The notes beneath the pieces are model-generated. The model was given only the letters and a program-made list of their open reading frames with translations. It had not been told where the DNA came from and did not search any database. Shown here piece by piece: positions 1 to 11,869 of a stretch of 64,000 bases of DNA. A program made the translations under genes and the position numbers. Position 1 is the first letter of the stretch; each line of letters starts with the position of its first letter. Origin of the DNA: Galeruca laticollis (lineage: Eukaryota > Arthropoda > Insecta > Coleoptera > Chrysomelidae); contig OY998175.1 of the NCBI GenBank assembly GCA_963921935.1, positions 287,526,246 to 287,590,245 on the forward strand. The letters run 5' to 3'.

Positions 1-1545
1 CAAAGATCTGGGCAGTAGATGACAGAATTTGACGTTTAGTGACTTTGAGTTTCTGATTGGAAATGTTAATAGAATACTGTAAAACGTCGTTTGTTGGATT
101 CCAAAGCAATCCCAACGTTTTACTTTGATCCTGGTCTCCTATATGTATTAAACCGGGCTCAGCATCAAGAAGGAAATCTTTAGCATTCGAAATCCATTTT
201 CTTAATGGAAAGCCATATATCAATAAAAGTTTGGAAATATTGTCCTTAATGTAATTAATTTCATCGATAGTTTTAGCACCGGTGAGGAGATCATCTACAT
301 AAAAGTCATGTAAAATAATGTCCGAAATTCGGGGAAATTCGATTTTATGACGGTGTGCAATTTCTTGTAGCGATCTGATCACGAGAAAAGCTGAAGATGC
401 TAATCCGTAAGTAATTGTTTTCAAGACATACACATTAATTTCTCTCTCGGGTGTAAATCGCCATAAAATTTTTTGAAAGTTACATTGTTTTTCATTTACA
501 AGTACTTGACGGTACATTTTGGTTATATCAGCACTCAAAACGTAATTATGTAGTCGAAACCTTAATAAAATATAAAACAGATTATCTTGAATGTTGGGGC
601 CTACCATCATGATATTATTAAGTGAAATACCCGATGTGGTTTTAGCTGAGCCGTCGAAAACTACCCGCAACTTTGTAGTTAAAAAACTTTCTTTTAATAC
701 ACAGTGATGTGGAAGAAAACACCCCGTGTCATTATTCTGCTCATCAGCTAAAACCATGTGACCTAGACGAATGTATTCATGAACAAAATTATGATATTGC
801 AATTTCAAATCGGGATTTTTTTCAAGATTGTAAAATCGATTAGTAGCAATGCTTCTAGACTGGCCGAGAACAGAAATATCTTGTTTGAAAGGTATTGTCA
901 CGATAAAACGACCGATATCGTTTCGGCACACGGTGTCCTTAAAATGTTTCTCACAATAATTTTCCTCGTCAGATAAAAATCGTGTTTTAGGGTACTCTTC
1001 TAATTCCCAAAATTTTGCAACCTGTGTTTCTAAATCGTTTGTTGTTGAAATACTACAATGGTGTGACGTAAAATCTCCATTCTTTATAAACAACGGACCT
1101 GAAACTAACCATCCTAATGTTGTTTTTTGCAGCGTAGGAAGACCGTCACCTAACTTGACTTGACCAGTACTCAAGAGGTCCCAGAATGTATCAGCCCCTA
1201 TTAATAAGTCTATAGGAGCCGGTTTATCAAAATTAGGATCTGCCAATGTTAATTTTTTAGGTATGTTTAGTCTTGTTGAATGTATGGATAAAGTTGGTAG
1301 ATAGTCTGTAATTTGTGGTAAAATAATACAAGATATTGTTTTCTGGAAATCGTTAATGTTTGATTTGAATTTCAAAGAGACGTAAAATTGAACTTTGTTG
1401 TGCATTTGATTCACACCGGAGATTGAAATGTTGATTGAATGTTTGTTTAGGTTTAAAAGCTTTGAAAGTTTCTCGGAAATAAAATTCACCTGGCTACCAC
1501 TATCAAGTAAAACCCTACACTGATGTGCGTTATTAAATACGTCGT
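1..1545 (-). pseudogene. BEL/Pao pol: protease and reverse transcriptase, 3' part beyond window
   Basis: On the minus strand a frame stays open from about 1545 to the window start, without a stop. It begins with a retropepsin-type site LLDSGSQ (about 1510-1490), as in the DUF1758/A17-like peptidase of BEL/Pao elements, and runs into a reverse transcriptase with VFDGSAKT (about 660-640), SADITKMYRQ (about 530-500) and the catalytic YVDD (about 300-289). In BEL/Pao elements gag, protease, RT, RNase H and integrase normally form one polyprotein. Here the frame is -1 relative to the gag ORF upstream, so one base appears to be missing near 1543-1546. No slippery heptamer is visible, so I read this as a mutation, not programmed frameshifting. 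The remainder lies outside the window. Family call is firm; whether the element is active is doubtful because of the frameshift. Confidence 0.88.
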
Positions 1546-2922
1546 AACTGTAATTACTGCGGTAGAAAGTAATATTTGAGATGGAGTAGACAAACTAGTT
1601 GTGAGTGTATGTTGGGAGTTGATACAATCGTTAACTGTACCAAGAGCCCCCGTACTATTTGTGGTACCATTGTCAACCGAAGTGCCGTTTTCTCCTTCAT
1701 CACTATTCTGAAAATGTAACATAGTGTGATGCACTTTGCCGCATCGTCGACATCCAGCTGACTTACACTCTTTCGTGCGATGGTTAGATCTTAAGCAGTT
1801 TATACATAACCTTAAACGTTTCGCAGTGTTCAGTCTTTCCATTGTTGTTAATTTATTAAATTCAGGGCATGAATATAAACTATGATTATTTTTGCATAGA
1901 ACGCATATAACCTTATTTGAAATAGTAGCGAACGATTTCGTATGTTTTTGGATGGATTGTTTCGAAGCACGATGTTTAAATCCTTCCACAGAATCACACT
2001 CTAATGACGACAAAATTCGACAACGGTCTTTCAAAAATTCCAATAAATTTTCAAGACTCTGTATGTTTTTTGAGTCGGCCCGTGATTCCCATTCACGCTT
2101 TGTAGTGTTGTCAAATTTTGTCGTTACGAGGTGAATAATCAAATCATCCCATTGGTCAGTAGGACGCCTCAAAACCTTCAATGCATTTAAATTTTTTTCA
2201 ATACCGTCTAATATTAAATTTAAACCTTTATGTGACTCCTCTTTAAGTGTGGGTAATTCAAAAAGAGCCTTAACGTGATTTTTTATTAATGCTTGTTTGT
2301 TTTCGAAACGATCTGAAAGTAACTTCCAAGCGACCTCATAGTTATCATCACATATTTGTAAAGATTTTATTTTATCCGCAGCACTTCCCTGTAATGAAAG
2401 ACGTAAATAGTGAAATTTTTGAACGTTTGACATCGCTGTGTTATCGTGAATAATTGATTTGAAACTATCTCTAAAAAATAACCACTGTGTGAGATTTCCA
2501 TCAAATGTAGGTAGATTGAGTTGTGGTAAACGAATATTAAGCAAATGCTGATCAGTTGTGGAACTGTTATTATTGAATTGTTGATAACTACTATCGTTAA
2601 TGTCTTTTTTAACTCCTTTTGAAATAATGAATTTTTTAACAGTTGAAGTGATTGCATAGAAATCATCTTCGAATTTTTGCCTTTCCGGGGAATGAATGAT
2701 AGGATAATTCATTTCGAAATCTTTATCTTCGCTCTCAATTGCAAGTTGAGCACAATTAAATTCTTCCAAAAGTTCTTCGGCCTTTTTTAGCCGAATCTGC
2801 AAATCTTCGATGTTAGTTTGTTCTACATTTTCGACCGAAACGAAATTATCTCGAAAATGGTTTGCAAATCTGGTCAAAGCGCTTTTTATGGAAGTACGTT
2901 TCACTTTATTTATGTTTGACAT
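1486..2922 (-). CDS. BEL/Pao gag-like N-terminal protein (DUF1759 plus zinc knuckles)
   Basis: This 478-residue ORF starts with ATG at 2922. The N-terminal third is helical and charged; residues about 125-330 match the DUF1759 capsid-like region of BEL/Pao Gag (LPTFDGNLTQWLFFRDSF is characteristic). Three cysteine-rich segments follow at about residues 340-405: CVLCKNNHSLYSC, CINCLRSNHRTKEC and CRRCGKVHHTMLH, the usual zinc-knuckle cluster. The protein should assemble particles and bind element RNA in the cytoplasm. The last ~25 residues are out of frame with respect to the family; the correct reading continues in the -1 frame into the protease. The LTR and primer-binding site lie just upstream, so this is the 5' half of a near-complete copy. 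Confidence 0.9.
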   Translation of the reverse strand: MSNINKVKRTSIKSALTRFANHFRDNFVSVENVEQTNIEDLQIRLKKAEELLEEFNCAQLAIESEDKDFEMNYPIIHSPERQKFEDDFYAITSTVKKFIISKGVKKDINDSSYQQFNNNSSTTDQHLLNIRLPQLNLPTFDGNLTQWLFFRDSFKSIIHDNTAMSNVQKFHYLRLSLQGSAADKIKSLQICDDNYEVAWKLLSDRFENKQALIKNHVKALFELPTLKEESHKGLNLILDGIEKNLNALKVLRRPTDQWDDLIIHLVTTKFDNTTKREWESRADSKNIQSLENLLEFLKDRCRILSSLECDSVEGFKHRASKQSIQKHTKSFATISNKVICVLCKNNHSLYSCPEFNKLTTMERLNTAKRLRLCINCLRSNHRTKECKSAGCRRCGKVHHTMLHFQNSDEGENGTSVDNGTTNSTGALGTVNDCINSQHTLTTSLSTPSQILLSTAVITVTTYLITHISVGFYLIVVAR

Positions 2923-3126
2923 AATGTAGAGAAATAGAAAACGTTAAATCCACCAAATACCTTGCTGCAAATTTGTAATTTGTAAATAATACGTAAATGG
3001 ATTTGTGAATTTCTGTGATTCGTAAAGTAAATTATGTAGTTTATGTCAAATAAAATTGTGCTCGTTCTAGGATGGTATAGGAAAGGAGGCACTAACCTGT
3101 AATGTTGTCAGCAAATTAATGTTTCA

Positions 3127-3146
3127 TCCAAGCTCGAAGAACCATA
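3127..3146 (-). promoter_or_regulatory. Putative primer-binding site of the BEL/Pao element
   Basis: Directly inside the presumed LTR edge, the minus strand reads TATGGTTCTTCGAGC. This resembles the tGGTYCTTCGAGC-type sequence found after the 5' LTR in many BEL/Pao elements and lies about 200 nt before the gag ATG. The priming tRNA was not determined. Confidence 0.5.
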
Positions 3147-3566
3147 TGTTGAGTAGAAGTGAATAATTTCCAGAATTTCACGTAACAAAAGTTTTAATTA
3201 TATATTTATTGACTATTAACAAAGATCGTAAAGATTTACAAAATTGAAACATGTATATCGTAACGTCGATATTAAAGAATGGAATGCTGTCAGTCGTGAC
3301 AGTTGTTGTACCTCCTTGATCCCTCTACGACTTGTCGCTAGCGGTCGGCGTAGGTGGATGCTGATAGGTCCGTATTGGCGACAACAAAGTGTTTTACGCT
3401 TATCGAGTATTTCTTTATCCACAGCTGAACTTTATATTTTTTAATTTGTATTTGTATTTTGCTGATGTGAATAAATATATTATATTATATTATTATAGGA
3501 ACGGTAGCGATAAATTATTGCTCTCCGCTGAAAATCCGTCAAGTGTGTAACCACCATAACGACACA
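3147..3566 (-). mobile_element. Probable 5' LTR of the minus-strand BEL/Pao element
   Basis: The segment begins with TGTTGAG on the plus strand and ends with GACACA, giving TG...CA ends on either strand. It sits outside the primer-binding-like site and upstream of gag. On the minus strand a TATA-rich stretch (about 3465-3500) and an AATAAA signal (about 3207-3202) are correctly ordered for an LTR. The second LTR is not in the window, so the outer edge at 3566 is a guess. Small ORFs in it are chance. Confidence 0.45.
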
Positions 3567-4671
3567 CTATAGCTACCCTGTGCGTTTGATGCGTTATAAA
3601 TAAAAGAAAAAATCTCAACAATATTCTCCTTTAATATTGATACATACAGATGTGTAAAGGTGGTCGGAAGAGCAATATTACTAAAAATTCATGACGCAAG
3701 TGTGTTTTATTTCTTTCTTCAAACAACTCTAGTGAGACGCGAACGATTTTATTATTCTAAATCTAAACACGGTGTGGCCCTAGAGGCGAATTCGAGACAA
3801 TAAATTTCATGTTGGATTTGAAGGTTCCTTTAACTTTTAATACTCCCTGGAAACGAAATTAATGGAAGTTGTACGGAGCAAATATGAAGTTGCTTATTAA
3901 TATTATTACACCATTAATTTATTGTTACTTTTTATGGTTAATTAGTTGAGTCGTTGGAGAAGGCAAATGTAAAAGGGAACGAAAATATAACTGATGTTTT
4001 ATCGATGTTTAATACAAACAACGTCCGGGGAACTTTTAATAAAAATATAAAGTTCCATTTGGTAAATATTTTTATGTATACGTAGGAAATTGGAAGGTTT
4101 TTGAAATGGAATATTTTTTTACATTTTCAGTTAGTAAAAGATATTTGAGCAAATATTTGAATGCCCTTCCCCTGATAGTAATCCCGTGTAATAATATACA
4201 AATAGATTAGAAGGGAATGGGAGGATTATCAATGATTGTGATCATAAGGTATATTCTAAGTGTATGAAATAAAATTAAATCATTAAATATGTGATATGTC
4301 GAGGTGGATTTCAGAAGGAATCAAACTATAGAATACAAGTATCAAAGGGATTTACTCACACAACTAAATAACACTTACAAGTAACTTACTAACATTACGA
4401 TAAATACTTATATAACAATTATTACACTCGGTACATTGCTGTATATCGGTCAAGTGCAATAGAGTACAATTACCTGTGGTCTTGATGTTGTCTATTAAAT
4501 ACTTTTATGACAACCATATTCGTTTAACTTAATTTTTAATTGTTATTGTTCTATGACATGAGTGTCGATACGTTTAGTAAATATAGATTAAATTGTTTGT
4601 TTTGAATATTATTCAGGAATTTTTGAAGTAATTAATATCCACATATCCACTACAAATGTAATAATGGGATC
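3567..4671. other. Non-coding AT-rich stretch
   Basis: I see no coding similarity, RNA gene or clear repeat structure. It separates the BEL/Pao LTR from the poly(A) end of the next LINE. Confidence 0.5.
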
Positions 4672-5876
4672 TTTTTTTTTCTTTTTTTTTTAATTGAAAC
4701 AAGTCTTATCCACCAAAAGGTTGTTAGCGACAATACAGAATATAATACCATTAGATCTTATACAATAAGTTTATAGATTTGAAATAGTCTATGATTCGCC
4801 TATGATATTGACAGTCTTTTCCGAGGAGAACTTCCAAATTGTTTGGAAAATGATTTGTTGCTCGTTCGACTGTGTATTTTGGACATGCAATAAGGACATG
4901 TTTTATGCTATCTACGACATAGTCGAATCCGCGTTAATACAACTTGTATTTTCCTATTTTTAGTAGTGCCTAGGTTGTCATGGAGATATATTACTCTTTA
5001 CTTCCCTTGGTTTTGATCTGGAATTCGAGCACTCGCGATCCCACGCACTATACACTTTCATTTTAAAGAATGCTTTTAAATCACTAGCAACGCTTCGACA
5101 CTCACTTTCCGAATTAATATTGAAGATCGTGTCACGCGCACCAGCATCTGCTTTGTCGTTGCCTTCGATTCCAATATGCGATGGTATCCATATAAACTAA
5201 ACGCTTCTAGAATTCAACTCAGCTTCCAGTAATTCAGCCTTTATTAGTTTTCCAATAGGATTTTGTTGGTGTATTTGCTGTAAACTTTTTAAAGCACTGA
5301 GGGAGTCGCTAGGAATGAGGCTGTTTGAAAATGTCTGCGAGGTTGCGAGTTGGAGAGCTTTGTATAAAGCGAAAATTTCAGCAGAGAAGATACTGAGGCT
5401 GGAAGGAAGTCGGTATTGGGAAATATTCCCCGAATTTACAATGGCAGCCCCTACCCCTGTTTCACATTTTGATGCATCAGTGAATATTTTATTGCAGTCA
5501 CTGTATTGTTGTTCCAGAATTAAATTAAATTTATCCCTTAATATTGCTGAGTTTACTTCCTATTTGTTAAATATACTTAGTGTTGTATTAACACTAGTGG
5601 TTTTGATGGTCCAGGGTGGAGGATGATCCAAGTCTACAGGAAATACAGGAGGAAATTGAATGTCCAAATTATTTAGGAATATTCTTATCCTTTCGTAGTA
5701 AGGTTTAGCTGTTTGGGGCTTATTGCTGAAGTGATGTAGATATTTATTGGTGAAGGTGTTATTATGAAGGGGTTTATTTTTATTCAATGCATTTGAGGTA
5801 GCATGTGACAATGTTAGATACATTCTTCGATAATGTAGAGGAGGTTCACCCGTTTCACTTTGAATACTGTTACATA
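4672..5876 (-). mobile_element. 5'-truncated LINE copy: ORF2 C-terminus with RNase H and poly(A) tail
   Basis: Read on the minus strand, the segment opens inside ORF2 with SETGEPPLHYRR, the linker after RT. It then shows an RNase H domain: KIFTDASKCETGVGAA (first catalytic D, about 5490-5440), a SDSLSALKSL segment (about 5310) and WIPSHIGIEGNDKADA (about 5190-5150). The C-terminal cysteine/histidine motif IKHVLIACPKY (about 4920-4890) completes ORF2, which ends near 4760. A T-run at 4672-4691 on the plus strand is the poly(A) tail. Stops and frameshifts are frequent. The order and motifs match the LINE at 21171-24037, so this is a dead-on-arrival copy of the same group (I/Jockey-like, RNase H-bearing). 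Confidence 0.75.
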
Positions 5877-7934
5877 AAAAAAAAGAATAAACAAGTAAAG
5901 TTAGGTAAGAGGGTGCGACTTTAATTGCCTAAATTTTTCTCTCAGGGTAAGGGTACGGATCGCTTATTTAAGGTTACAAATGAAACTCCGTAATAGTTTG
6001 GTTACATTTTAATTTCTCCCTTTGTAATTATTAATTATTAGCACAACTCCTGCGCAATACAAGAAAGAGCGCTTAACTTTGTTTTAGGCCACTAGTGGCT
6101 GAATAGCGTGTTCTGGAACAGGCAGTACAGTTTAATCAAACCGCTAAGAAGAGGCGTCGTGATAGATCTATGAGGTTACAAATTCGAATTGTTTTTAGTT
6201 TTTAGAACAGTATTTTTTTATATAGAATGAAGAACAGGTATGCAGGTGTAAGACTATAACAAAGTGGCGTGGCAGAATTGCCCCAATTACTATTCTATAT
6301 GCAGAATATCTACCGCAGAGTATACTTTGCGTTTACAACCACAGTTTACCATGCAACAATGAATAATCGTTTTCAGGGTGAGGTACGAAGTCCCTATAAT
6401 AAGAAGCCTATATACCAAAGAGTTCTTCAAAGTAAAAAAATTAATATAAACTGTGAGTTCAGAGTTTAATTTTAAATGTTGTGATTGTTTCTCCCTATGT
6501 GTCTGTTAACCTATGTGTTGAAAGTGTGGTTTAGTTCACACACAAAAACAATAAGACAAACAAAACTTAAAACTAAGGCTTAGCTGTTAAGTCACAGTGG
6601 ATGATTCCTTCAGCACTGCTGCAAGCTATTACTGTATCTTCCGGAACTTCTATGAAGATGGAAAAGTCGTTTTCCGACAATCCAAAGCAAGCCCCTGAGG
6701 TATGCCAGTATCTTTGAATCTTGGGTCTAAGGTACTTCCAGAAATAAATAAGAACAGAAGTTCTAATTATGACTGGTATGAGAAAGAGGTCTAAAAAGAA
6801 TAATTCGGTATTATTCGTCGCTGATATGATTTAGGTAATAACAAAACTATATATTTCCAACTCAAATAAGTAAGTCAATTAATCAATGTCTCAAGATATC
6901 TTCTATTGATTTATAAACTTTTACCTAGATAAATTTTAAATATCTAAGTATACATTATGATTTCATCGTGAAACTCTGACACAAACATTTTGATGGCATA
7001 CTAAGCACATTCTAATACCTAATTGACCTGAATTACATACAATAGTCTAAAGATTGTTCACAAATTAATAAAGTTAACTTATTGAAATCTGCTGAAAAGT
7101 ATGACTTTTGCTTTGTAGAATTATTTAATAGGTTGAATCGTTCTTGAAATTTCTTTACTCTAATGGGATGATCAAGTGTTACTTCAGGATCTGATTTTAT
7201 TGAATATATTGTTGAGAAGCTGAACGGATTATATTTGCAAAATCCGCAATTGCAGATCAGATGTTTGATATGAATGTTAGAATTGTTTGAATCTTTGGTT
7301 TATAGAGTATAAGCCAAGTTAAAATACTTAATTTTATGTCTAGGTGCAGATATTGTATTACTTTGGGTACATACCTTCGGTGTCGGGTGACCTCAAGGTG
7401 GATTGAATTTCAAGTTTTAGTTGAATTTCTGCAAGCAATTAAGTTATTATCCCCTTAAGGGCACTTAAAAGTGTTTCTATCACCAAATACTCCTTGAATT
7501 TACTTGGGAAAATTCTTTAAAAATCCGTAAAATACGGTAATCTTCTCACTCCATACACATGGATAGCAAAAAAAGAAAGGTAATTTTTTGTAAACCGAAA
7601 ATTTCCACCTAAATCTATTAGATTTTTAGAATTGTTGGTCAAACTGATTTCGAATATTGGTTTAGCAGTCACTTATGTTTATGGGATTTAGGGACATTTG
7701 TAAACTACTGATTTTTGAAGTTTGATAGTGACAATATTGACAATTGATAGATACATGATTAATTATAACTTGCTATCAAAATAAACATTGAATTTTATAT
7801 GTTTGGTAGTGGGATTTTAGTTTTAGTAAGTTATAGATACTTCTGGTTGAAGCCATATACCTGGTAAGATTGTATCTATTGTATCTTGTTTTGTTTCTTA
7901 CAAGGTTCTTGAAATGATTTTAGTATATTTAACA
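5877..7934. other. Unassigned stretch between two LINE copies
   Basis: No convincing coding region on either strand. It could contain decayed 3' sequence of the LINE that ends near 7935, because that copy lacks its RNase H part, but I could not recognise RNase H motifs. A 10-base A-run at about 5876-5885 abuts the truncated start of the neighbouring LINE. Confidence 0.4.
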
Positions 7935-10535
7935 AACAATTTACTGTAAATAATATTGGTGTTCTTGGTATAGTAACCTAATTCCTAACCTTTGGAGGAT
8001 ACATAACGAGCTTGTAACAATACTATCGACAGAAGTTGTTCTAAAAGCTCCAAAAACAATTCTAAGCCCATGGTTATGAACAGTATCAAGTAATTTTAAT
8101 GTTGTTTTAGATTTAGAGGCGTAAGCAATTGATCCATAGTCTATTTTAGATCTTATTAAAATTTTGTAAATAGTTAGCAGCATATTATAATCAGATCCCC
8201 AGTGTTTGTTACTTAATGTCTTCATTATGTTTAGCCTTTTATGACATGATAATATGTTGCTTTATATGTTCTTTCCAAGAAAGTTTTTGGTCCAATCATA
8301 TTCCGAGAAATTTAAGAGATGGCTTGAATGGAATAACTTCATCGTATATAGTGAGTTTTGGATAAGATTCTGGAATCCTTTTAGAAAATAGTACTCCTCC
8401 TGTTTTTGAAACTGAGAATTTTAAGCCAGTGTGCTGAGACCTTTGTTCTAATTGTGTGAGGAAGGATTGAAATATATTTGTCATCAGAGTGGTATTTTTG
8501 CCTTTACACTAAACGACCAGGTCATCTGCGTATAAGCGAGCCTTAAGAGGCTTTGGTATATCTTTGATAATCTTTTTATAGATATTAGAAACAGTGTTGG
8601 GCTAAGTACGGAGCCTTGAGGAGTTCCGTTTTCTTCAGTTTGACTTTCGGAATATGAATTTTGGACTCTTACTTGAAATTATCTGTCTTTAAGGAAACTG
8701 CTAATAAATCTGAGGTAATTACCACGAAGATTCCATGAGTGGAGTTCTTTTATTATGTTAAATCTCCAGCATGTGTTAAATGCTCTTTTCAAATCAAAAA
8801 ATATTGATATACATGATTGTTTAATCGACAGTGCTTCATGGATATCACTTACCAGTTCAAGAATATTAACGATGCCGGATCGATTTTGTTTAAAACCATT
8901 TTGTTCGGATATTAAACATTTTAATGTTTCCAAGGTCTACATTAATCTGTAATTAACCATTTTCTCCATTAAGTTGAACATTGAACAAGTTAAACTTTTA
9001 GGTCGATACGAGTCAGGTTCCAGACTTGACTTTTGGTTTTTCAGGAAAGGTAGAACGTACGCTGTTGACCATGTTGAAGGAAATTGATTATGTTTCCAGA
9101 CACAGTTGAATAGTTGGAGACGGAGTGTTTTCGCAGATTCAGGAAGGTGTTTTAAGAATGTGACTGGGATATTATGTGGTCCAGGACTAGCATCTTTCAT
9201 GCTATAAAGTGCATTTTCAAGTTCCTCCATAGAGAAGGGTATGTTTAGAGGAGAGTTTTCGTTCTTTGTCTTGAAGTAGCTCTGAATTTTCTACCACTTA
9301 TCTGTTTTCAAGGAAGGTATTATCATAATTGCGGTTTGAAGACAAACTTTTAAAGTGATTGGCTAAAGCGTCGGCTATTAGCTGCGGAGAGATTATCACT
9401 GCATCATTAATCTTCAGTCAAGATAATATTGGTGTGTACTTTAGTCCTGAAACTTTTCTTATTCCTTTCCATACTTCACTGATGGGAGTGGCGCTGTTTA
9501 TTTCGGAAACATATTTTGACTATGATGTTTTCTTAGCTGTTTTGATGACAAGATGTGCCTTCGCTTTGAGCCTTATGAAATCTATTTTATTTTCGATTGT
9601 CTTGCGCCTCTTGTATTTATTAAGTGCTGTTTTGGCGGCACGAATAGACGTATGACATTCCGTATTCCACAATGGGACAGGGGTGCGCTTTTTGTTTGTC
9701 CTCATAGTTTTTCCTATGAAGAGTTCTGCACTTCTTAGAATATTGCTGTTGAAATTATTTAAGGATTCATCAACGTCGTCGGTCATCGTACATTCCATCG
9801 TTACGTGGTTGATGTGGGATTCAAATTCTGTCCAGTTTGCAGATCCTATTTTCCATTTCGGAACAAAACTTTCAGGAGGGCTGCTAAATTCTTGATAAGA
9901 ATAGGATGGTGATCACTGCCGTATGTGTACTGAAGGGCTTACCCAAAAAGGCGAGGAGTAAGTTGGGGGTCGCACAAACTTAAATCAATTACTGATGAGT
10001 TCCCAGTGTTGACGTTAAATCTTGTTGGAAAGCCATCGTTAAGAAAGTTAAGCTGAAGGTCCGATAAGATTTTTTCTACAATATTCCCTCTAGCATCAGT
10101 ATGAAGCGAGCCTCATATAATGTTGTGACTATTAAAATCTTCTACTATAATGAGAGGAGCCGGTATCTTACTAAACAAATCTTTTGGTTCGTTGTAAGTT
10201 GTAGGAGTGCTTGACGGTAGATAGATATTACAAATAAAATAAACATTGTCTGACTTAATTTCAACAACTATGGCTTCCAAGTTAGTTGTTACGGGAAATA
10301 AACTTGCTTCTAATGTAACCTTAACTAATGTTGCTACACCACCACTCGATATATTGTTGGTTGCTACTCTATCTTTTCGAAAGAATTTGAATGACACAGA
10401 GTTGTATATTTTTTGAGGGTTTAAGTTGGTTTCTTGCCGACATATTATATCCGTAGTTTGTTCAGCAATAAGAAGTTGAAGCATAGCAAGGCGATGGAAA
10501 AATCCATCAATATTCCATTGTAGTATTGATGTGAA
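7935..10535 (-). pseudogene. LINE ORF2: endonuclease and reverse transcriptase (degraded)
   Basis: The minus strand carries an apurinic-type endonuclease (about 10535-9990): ILQWNIDGF at the start, ICRQETN, CNIYLPSS and DFNSHN. A linker with PLWNTECH (about 9660) leads to the reverse transcriptase: SPGPHNIP (about 9190), IFFDLKRAFN (about 8800; normally F-x-D-x-x-x-A-F-D), PQGSVLSPTLF (about 8630). A post-RT thumb region (LIRSKIDYGSIAY) ends near 7941. At least five ORF fragments in different frames are needed to follow it, so it is dead. Gene order and motifs match the copy at 21171-24037. The RNase H part expected next is missing or unrecognisable. Confidence 0.8.
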
Positions 10536-10559
10536 TTTAAGGCATCAATTTGTATATGT

Positions 10560-11868
10560 TAGTTCTGGCTTAACTGAGAGACGTCGCTTCCGTCATCTGA
10601 GAAATTACCACCGAGCTCTGCGAAAATTTTCTTTTTAGGTAAAGTTAGTTTGCGCTTCGTTGATTTGTCTTTTACGTGGGGATATATTAGACGTAGCATA
10701 CTATATAGTCAGTGCTAAAATATCTGTAGTGTACTCTTTTATAATACTAATGGGATATTAACATCCGCTTAGACTGCTTAGCAAAAGAATTAGATCGAAA
10801 TTGAGCACAAATATAGGAGACTGGTTATCGATAAATGTTTTGGCCGGTTCAAGTGATTGTATTAAGTTTAAATTGCTATCTTCATTTTTTGCGTTAGAGT
10901 TGAACTTTGGCTTCTTTACTTTTGACTTATGGTTTGGTACATGGAAATCATTGCACTGGTGATAGGTGGACTCACTTCAGGTGAAACGATTTTGTCAAAA
11001 TTTCGTTTTGGTTGGCTTGTATCGACAGTTGCTTGAGAAGTTTCCATAGTTGTAAGTATTTGTGGGTTGTATTTGTTGGTTGCGTTACTGTATTGGTTTG
11101 AGACGGTGCTGAAGGAAATTCATTTGATAAATGTGGAAGTACTGTAGGTTGTATTATAGATTCAGAACATTAAGATGCTATGTGGCCTTGTTTTTTGCAA
11201 TTGTAGCAAACTATATTGTCTTAAGAAATGAATATTCTGTAGGAAATGTTGTCAAAATCGAGTATAAATGAATCTGGAAGCTGTGTAGGCTGACGAATAC
11301 TTGTCTTCTGAAACTCAATATGTGAGTATATTCCGGTAGAGATTCACCAATTCTCAGGAATCTCATGAGTGAAACTAGGGCTAAACCAATTTTTTGTAAT
11401 TCATTAATCAGTATATTATGAGGTATAGATGGGCACACATTTGAAAGAACGATTCTTTCTGCGGGTGATATTAGTTTTCTAGCACTGGCTACCATTCCGT
11501 TAACTTCTATTTGTCCGTAGTCATTCATGAAAGTTTCTACTAGATGTTTATTGTATAAATACATGCATATCCGGTTATTTGATAACCGGGATGAAAAGAT
11601 TATGTTTTTTGGCTGGATTATACTACCCAGAGGAATTAGGTAATCTTGAAGACGAGTGTTTTCTAATGCACTGAAGACGATTGCTTGTTCTTTTGATGGA
11701 AATATTGGGATTGAAGCTGCTGATGCATATGTTCGGGAAATATCTGATCTAGACTGAAAATGTGGAAGAATCGAAACATATTGGTTGGGGTTCTTGATGG
11801 AGTGCCCAAAAAATAATACGGCCCTGTCACCTGATAAAACAGGTGTATTGGCCTGCGATAGTAATTAT
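10560..11868 (-). pseudogene. LINE ORF1 (nucleic-acid-binding Gag-like protein)
   Basis: Upstream of the endonuclease on the same strand, a frame opens after a stop near 11868 and reads through to about 11211 without interruption. It includes the stretch MYLYNKHLVETF (from 11564), a family-typical region, and then a zinc knuckle CYNCKKQGHIAS about 11208-11173 (CX2CX4H, last C lost to a stop). The position before ORF2, the length and the knuckle fit ORF1 of an I/Jockey-group LINE, which coats element RNA. The part after the knuckle (11160-10560) is serine/threonine-rich and full of stops. No initiator could be chosen confidently. Confidence 0.6.
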
Positions 11869-11869
11869 C

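Noticed and set aside
1486..1560. Programmed frameshift between BEL/Pao gag and protease
   Set aside because: The shift lies at the gag-protease junction but no slippery heptamer or following structure is evident, and BEL/Pao elements normally use one frame; a single-base deletion is simpler.
3216..3444. Short ORFs on both strands in 3216-3444
   Set aside because: They lie within the presumed LTR and show no similarity to known proteins.
5315..5626. 103-residue plus-strand ORF
   Set aside because: Opposite strand of the LINE RNase H region, which explains the open frame.
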